Origin: Phoenix dactylifera
Taxonomy: Eukaryota > Streptophyta > Magnoliopsida > Arecales > Arecaceae
DNA length: 64,000 nt
Direction of reading: 5' to 3'
NCBI RefSeq assembly: GCF_009389715.1
Contig: NW_024068186.1
Span: forward strand, 80,286 to 144,285
This document shows positions 61,151 to 64,000 of the stretch, one piece after another (position 1 is the stretch's first letter; each line of letters begins with the position of its first letter). Below the pieces are notes generated by a model. That model saw only the letters and a list, made by a program, of their open reading frames with translations, searched no databases and had not been told where the DNA came from. A program made the position numbers and the translations under genes.

Positions 61151-64000
61151 ATGACAACCCAAGTGGGATGTTCTAATGAGTGAGGGAAATCCACAAATAG
61201 ACCTCATCTATTTAATGGCACAAATTACACATACTGAAAAGCTAGGATGAGGATATTCATTCAAGCTCTAGAGCTATGAATTGTGGTATATTATAACTAG
61301 AGGACCTCACACACCCATAATTAGTATAGAGGGCACTATCATACCCCAAACCAGAAATGGATTGGAATGAAAGTGATAGAAGACTAACACAATTAATTCT
61401 AAAGCGATTAATGTACTTTACTGTTTACTAGATGTAAGTGAATTCAATAGAATATCTACATGCATCTCTGCAAAAGAAATTTGGGATAAACTTGAGGTCA
61501 CAAATAAAGGAACTAATCAAGTTAAGGAGTCAAAATAAACATATTAGTACATAAGTATAAATTATTTAAAATGGAATCCACTGAGTCCATAACTTGAAAT
61601 GTTTACTCGTTTTACTGAAATCATAAATGGGCTAAAGAGTTTAGGAAAGTCTTATACTAACTCTGAATTGGTGCGAAAAATTCTCAGGTCTCTACCAAGA
61701 GTTTGGGAGCCAACCGGTAACAGCAATTCAGGAAGCAAAGGACCTCAATACACTGCAATTGGAGGAACTTCTAGGATCACTCATGACCCAATGAGTTGAC
61801 CATGAGGCAAAATTCAGAAGATGAGGTCAAGAGAAGAAAGACCATTGCCCTAAGTCTACCACTCCAAAACAAGAAACTGAGTCGGAATAATCTGATGATG
61901 ATGATAAATTTGATGAAGAAGGAATGGCTATGCTTGGAAGAAAATTCAGAAATTTATGAGAGGTAAGAAGAGATTTCATAAAAAAAAACCCTTCTTCAAA
62001 GGTAGCTCAAGCAAAGAAAAGGGTAAGGACAAAGAAAAGAAAAAGAAAACACCTATTTGTTATGAGTGTAACAAGCCCGGGCATTATAAGATAGATTGCC
62101 CGGAATTAAAGTGGATGGCAAGAAAACTTAAAAAGAGGAACTTCATGGCTGAATGGAGTGAAAGTGAGGAGTCAAGTTCGGAAGAGGGAAGATCATCAAG
62201 AGACGGCCCAAATATGCCATATGGCCAATGACGATGAGGGTGTCTTGCAGCTAATAAAGTGGATAAACGATGGTATCTAGATAGCGGCTGTTCAAGACAC
62301 ATGACCGGTGACGTAGACTAATTTGTCACCTTGGAATCTAAGAAGGGTGGAGTAGTAACCTATGAAGACAATGGAAAAGGGTATATCATTGGAAAGGGTA
62401 AAATTTTCATTACTCCATCTACCTTCATAGAAAATGTCTTATTAGTTAATGGTTTGAAACATAACCTACTTAGCATAAGTCAATTTTGTGATAAAGGGTT
62501 TAAAGTCACATTTGAAGCATCAGTATGCATAATCACAAATCCTAAAGATAATAGCATTGTACTTATAGGACAAAGGCAAAGAAATATTTACATGGTAGAT
62601 CTTCATGAATAGGCAAGAAAATGGATTATGTTTAATTAACTAATGAAGAAAAGAAAAATGAAACAAGTTGGCTTTGGCATCGTAGACTAGGACATGCTAG
62701 TATGGAATTAATATCAAAACTAGTCAAGAAGGAATTAATAAAAGATGTGCCAAAATTGATCTTTGAAAAGGACAAAATTGTGGACCATGCTCATTAGAAA
62801 AACAAACAAAATCATCCTTCAAATCAAATAATATAGTATCAACAACTAGGCCTTTTGAACTCATACATATGGATCTATTTGGACCCACTAGAACTGCGAG
62901 TCTAGGAGGGAAGAAGTATGGACTAGTTATAGTAGATGATTTTCAAGATATACATGGGTTTCATTTTTGGCACATAAGAATGAAGCATTTTCAGCATTCT
63001 TGAAATATTATAATTATATCATAAATGAAAAGAAGCTCACCTTAATAGCAATTCGAAGTGATCATGGAACTGAATTTGAAAATCAACATTTTGAAGAATT
63101 TTGTAATGAAAATGGTATCTCACATCAATTTTCAGCACCTAGAACGCCTCAACAAAATGAGGTTGTTGAAAAGGAAAAATAGGACCTTGGCAGAAATGGC
63201 ACGCACGATGTTGTGCGAGTCAAATCTTCCAAAGTACTTTTGGGCTGAGCTATAAGCACTGCTTGCCATATTCTAAATTGGGTTTTAATACGACTGATAA
63301 CCAAGAAAACTCCTTATGAACTTTAGAAGAATAAGAAACCAACTGCTAATATCTTAGAGTATTTGGATGTAGATGTTCATTTTAAATAATGGCAAGGAGG
63401 ATCTAAGTAAATTTGATGCCAAGTCAGATGAAGGTATCTTCTTAGGATACTCACAATCCAGCAGGGCATACAGAGTGTTCAATAAAAGAACTCTTGTAGT
63501 CGAAAGTCAGTTAATATCATATTGATGAGTCTGATAGTGAGTCTGCTAGGAAAGAAAATATTCTTGATGATGATGCAGGAATTATTAACTTTGAAAAATT
63601 AAAATCTTGATGACGTGCCAATTCAAGATAAGGAAAATGAGTCGCGTGCCACCACAATCTCAAGACTTGCCAAAGGAATGGAGGTATGCATGTGGACACC
63701 CTAAAGACTTAATCATTGGTGATCCATCTCAAGGGTAAGAACTCGATCCTCTCTTAGAAATTTAAATGATTATTTTGCTTTTGTTTCACAGTTAAGAACC
63801 TAAGACTTATGAAGAAGCTGAAAAAGATACCAATTGGATAAATGCTATGCAAGAAGAATTAAATCAATTCAAAAGAAGTAATGTATGGACATTAACTGAG
63901 AGACCAAAGCATAACTCTGTAATTGGAACAAAATGGATCTTTAGAAATAAATTAGATGAAAATGGATAGTTATAAGAAATAAAACTAGACTTGTAGCTAA
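61151..64000 (+). pseudogene. Sirevirus gag-pol, fourth copy, multiply frameshifted and lacking the putative intron
   Basis: It aligns along its whole length to 5490-8944 but with many one-base insertions and deletions, so no frame is longer than about 90 codons. The first zinc knuckle survives near 62058. The 597-nt stretch equivalent to 6576-7172 (coiled coil, second knuckle and both stops) is absent, with GACGATGAG joined directly to GGTGTCTTGCAG at about 62238. Protease DSG (DSG codons near 62280), integrase fragments and the start of RT follow. The window ends inside RT, at the same point of the element where the window begins. Confidence 0.88.

Overview
The window is nuclear DNA of a flowering plant, probably a monocot. 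A palm-like genome is my guess from overall character only. The evidence for a plant is intron-containing genes with GT/AG junctions, a CC-NB-ARC-LRR disease-resistance gene, a class I ARF gene, and dense plant-type transposons: Sirevirus and Tork-like copia, chromovirus gypsy, CACTA, hAT, Mutator-like, L1-type LINE and SINE. No bacterial, organellar or CRISPR-like organisation is visible.

Layout. 1-12940: three pieces of one Sirevirus family. These are a pol 3' end plus an env-position ORF and an LTR (1-5426), the next gag-pol sharing that LTR and broken inside RT (5427-9441), and a 5'-truncated third copy with its LTR (9772-12940). 12956-15583: the 3' end and LTR of a Tekay/Del-like gypsy element. 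15584-37397: a duplicate of the 3' flank of the resistance gene, swollen from about 3 kb to about 22 kb by nested insertions. The largest is a Tork-like copia element (17666-28491, TSD CATTG) that itself contains a CACTA element carrying exons of a host acyltransferase-like gene and an internally deleted gypsy element. Next come a reverse-oriented gypsy solo LTR, a second solo LTR inside a Mutator-like remnant, and a 4.3-kb CACTA element carrying pyruvate decarboxylase and PMP22-like exons. 37398-42987: a SINE, a hAT element and a truncated LINE, all with recognisable target duplications. 44823-48125: the CC-NB-ARC-LRR gene, with one in-frame stop at the start of the LRR and an in-frame 20-residue repeat inside the NB domain. 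48126-51268: its 3' flank, the intact counterpart of the exploded duplicate. 51732-58230: ARF on the minus strand, six coding exons plus a leader intron. 59641-64000: a fourth, heavily decayed Sirevirus copy running off the window.

Only the ARF gene looks like an intact conventional gene. The resistance gene is intact except for one nonsense codon. Everything else is transposon sequence or gene fragments carried by transposons. The most unusual signals are an array of short hairpins with compensating stem changes in the transcribed part of the Sirevirus LTR, a putative 597-nt intron whose removal would fuse Sirevirus gag to pol in frame and which is precisely missing from the fourth copy, and the repeat expansion inside the NB domain of the resistance protein.
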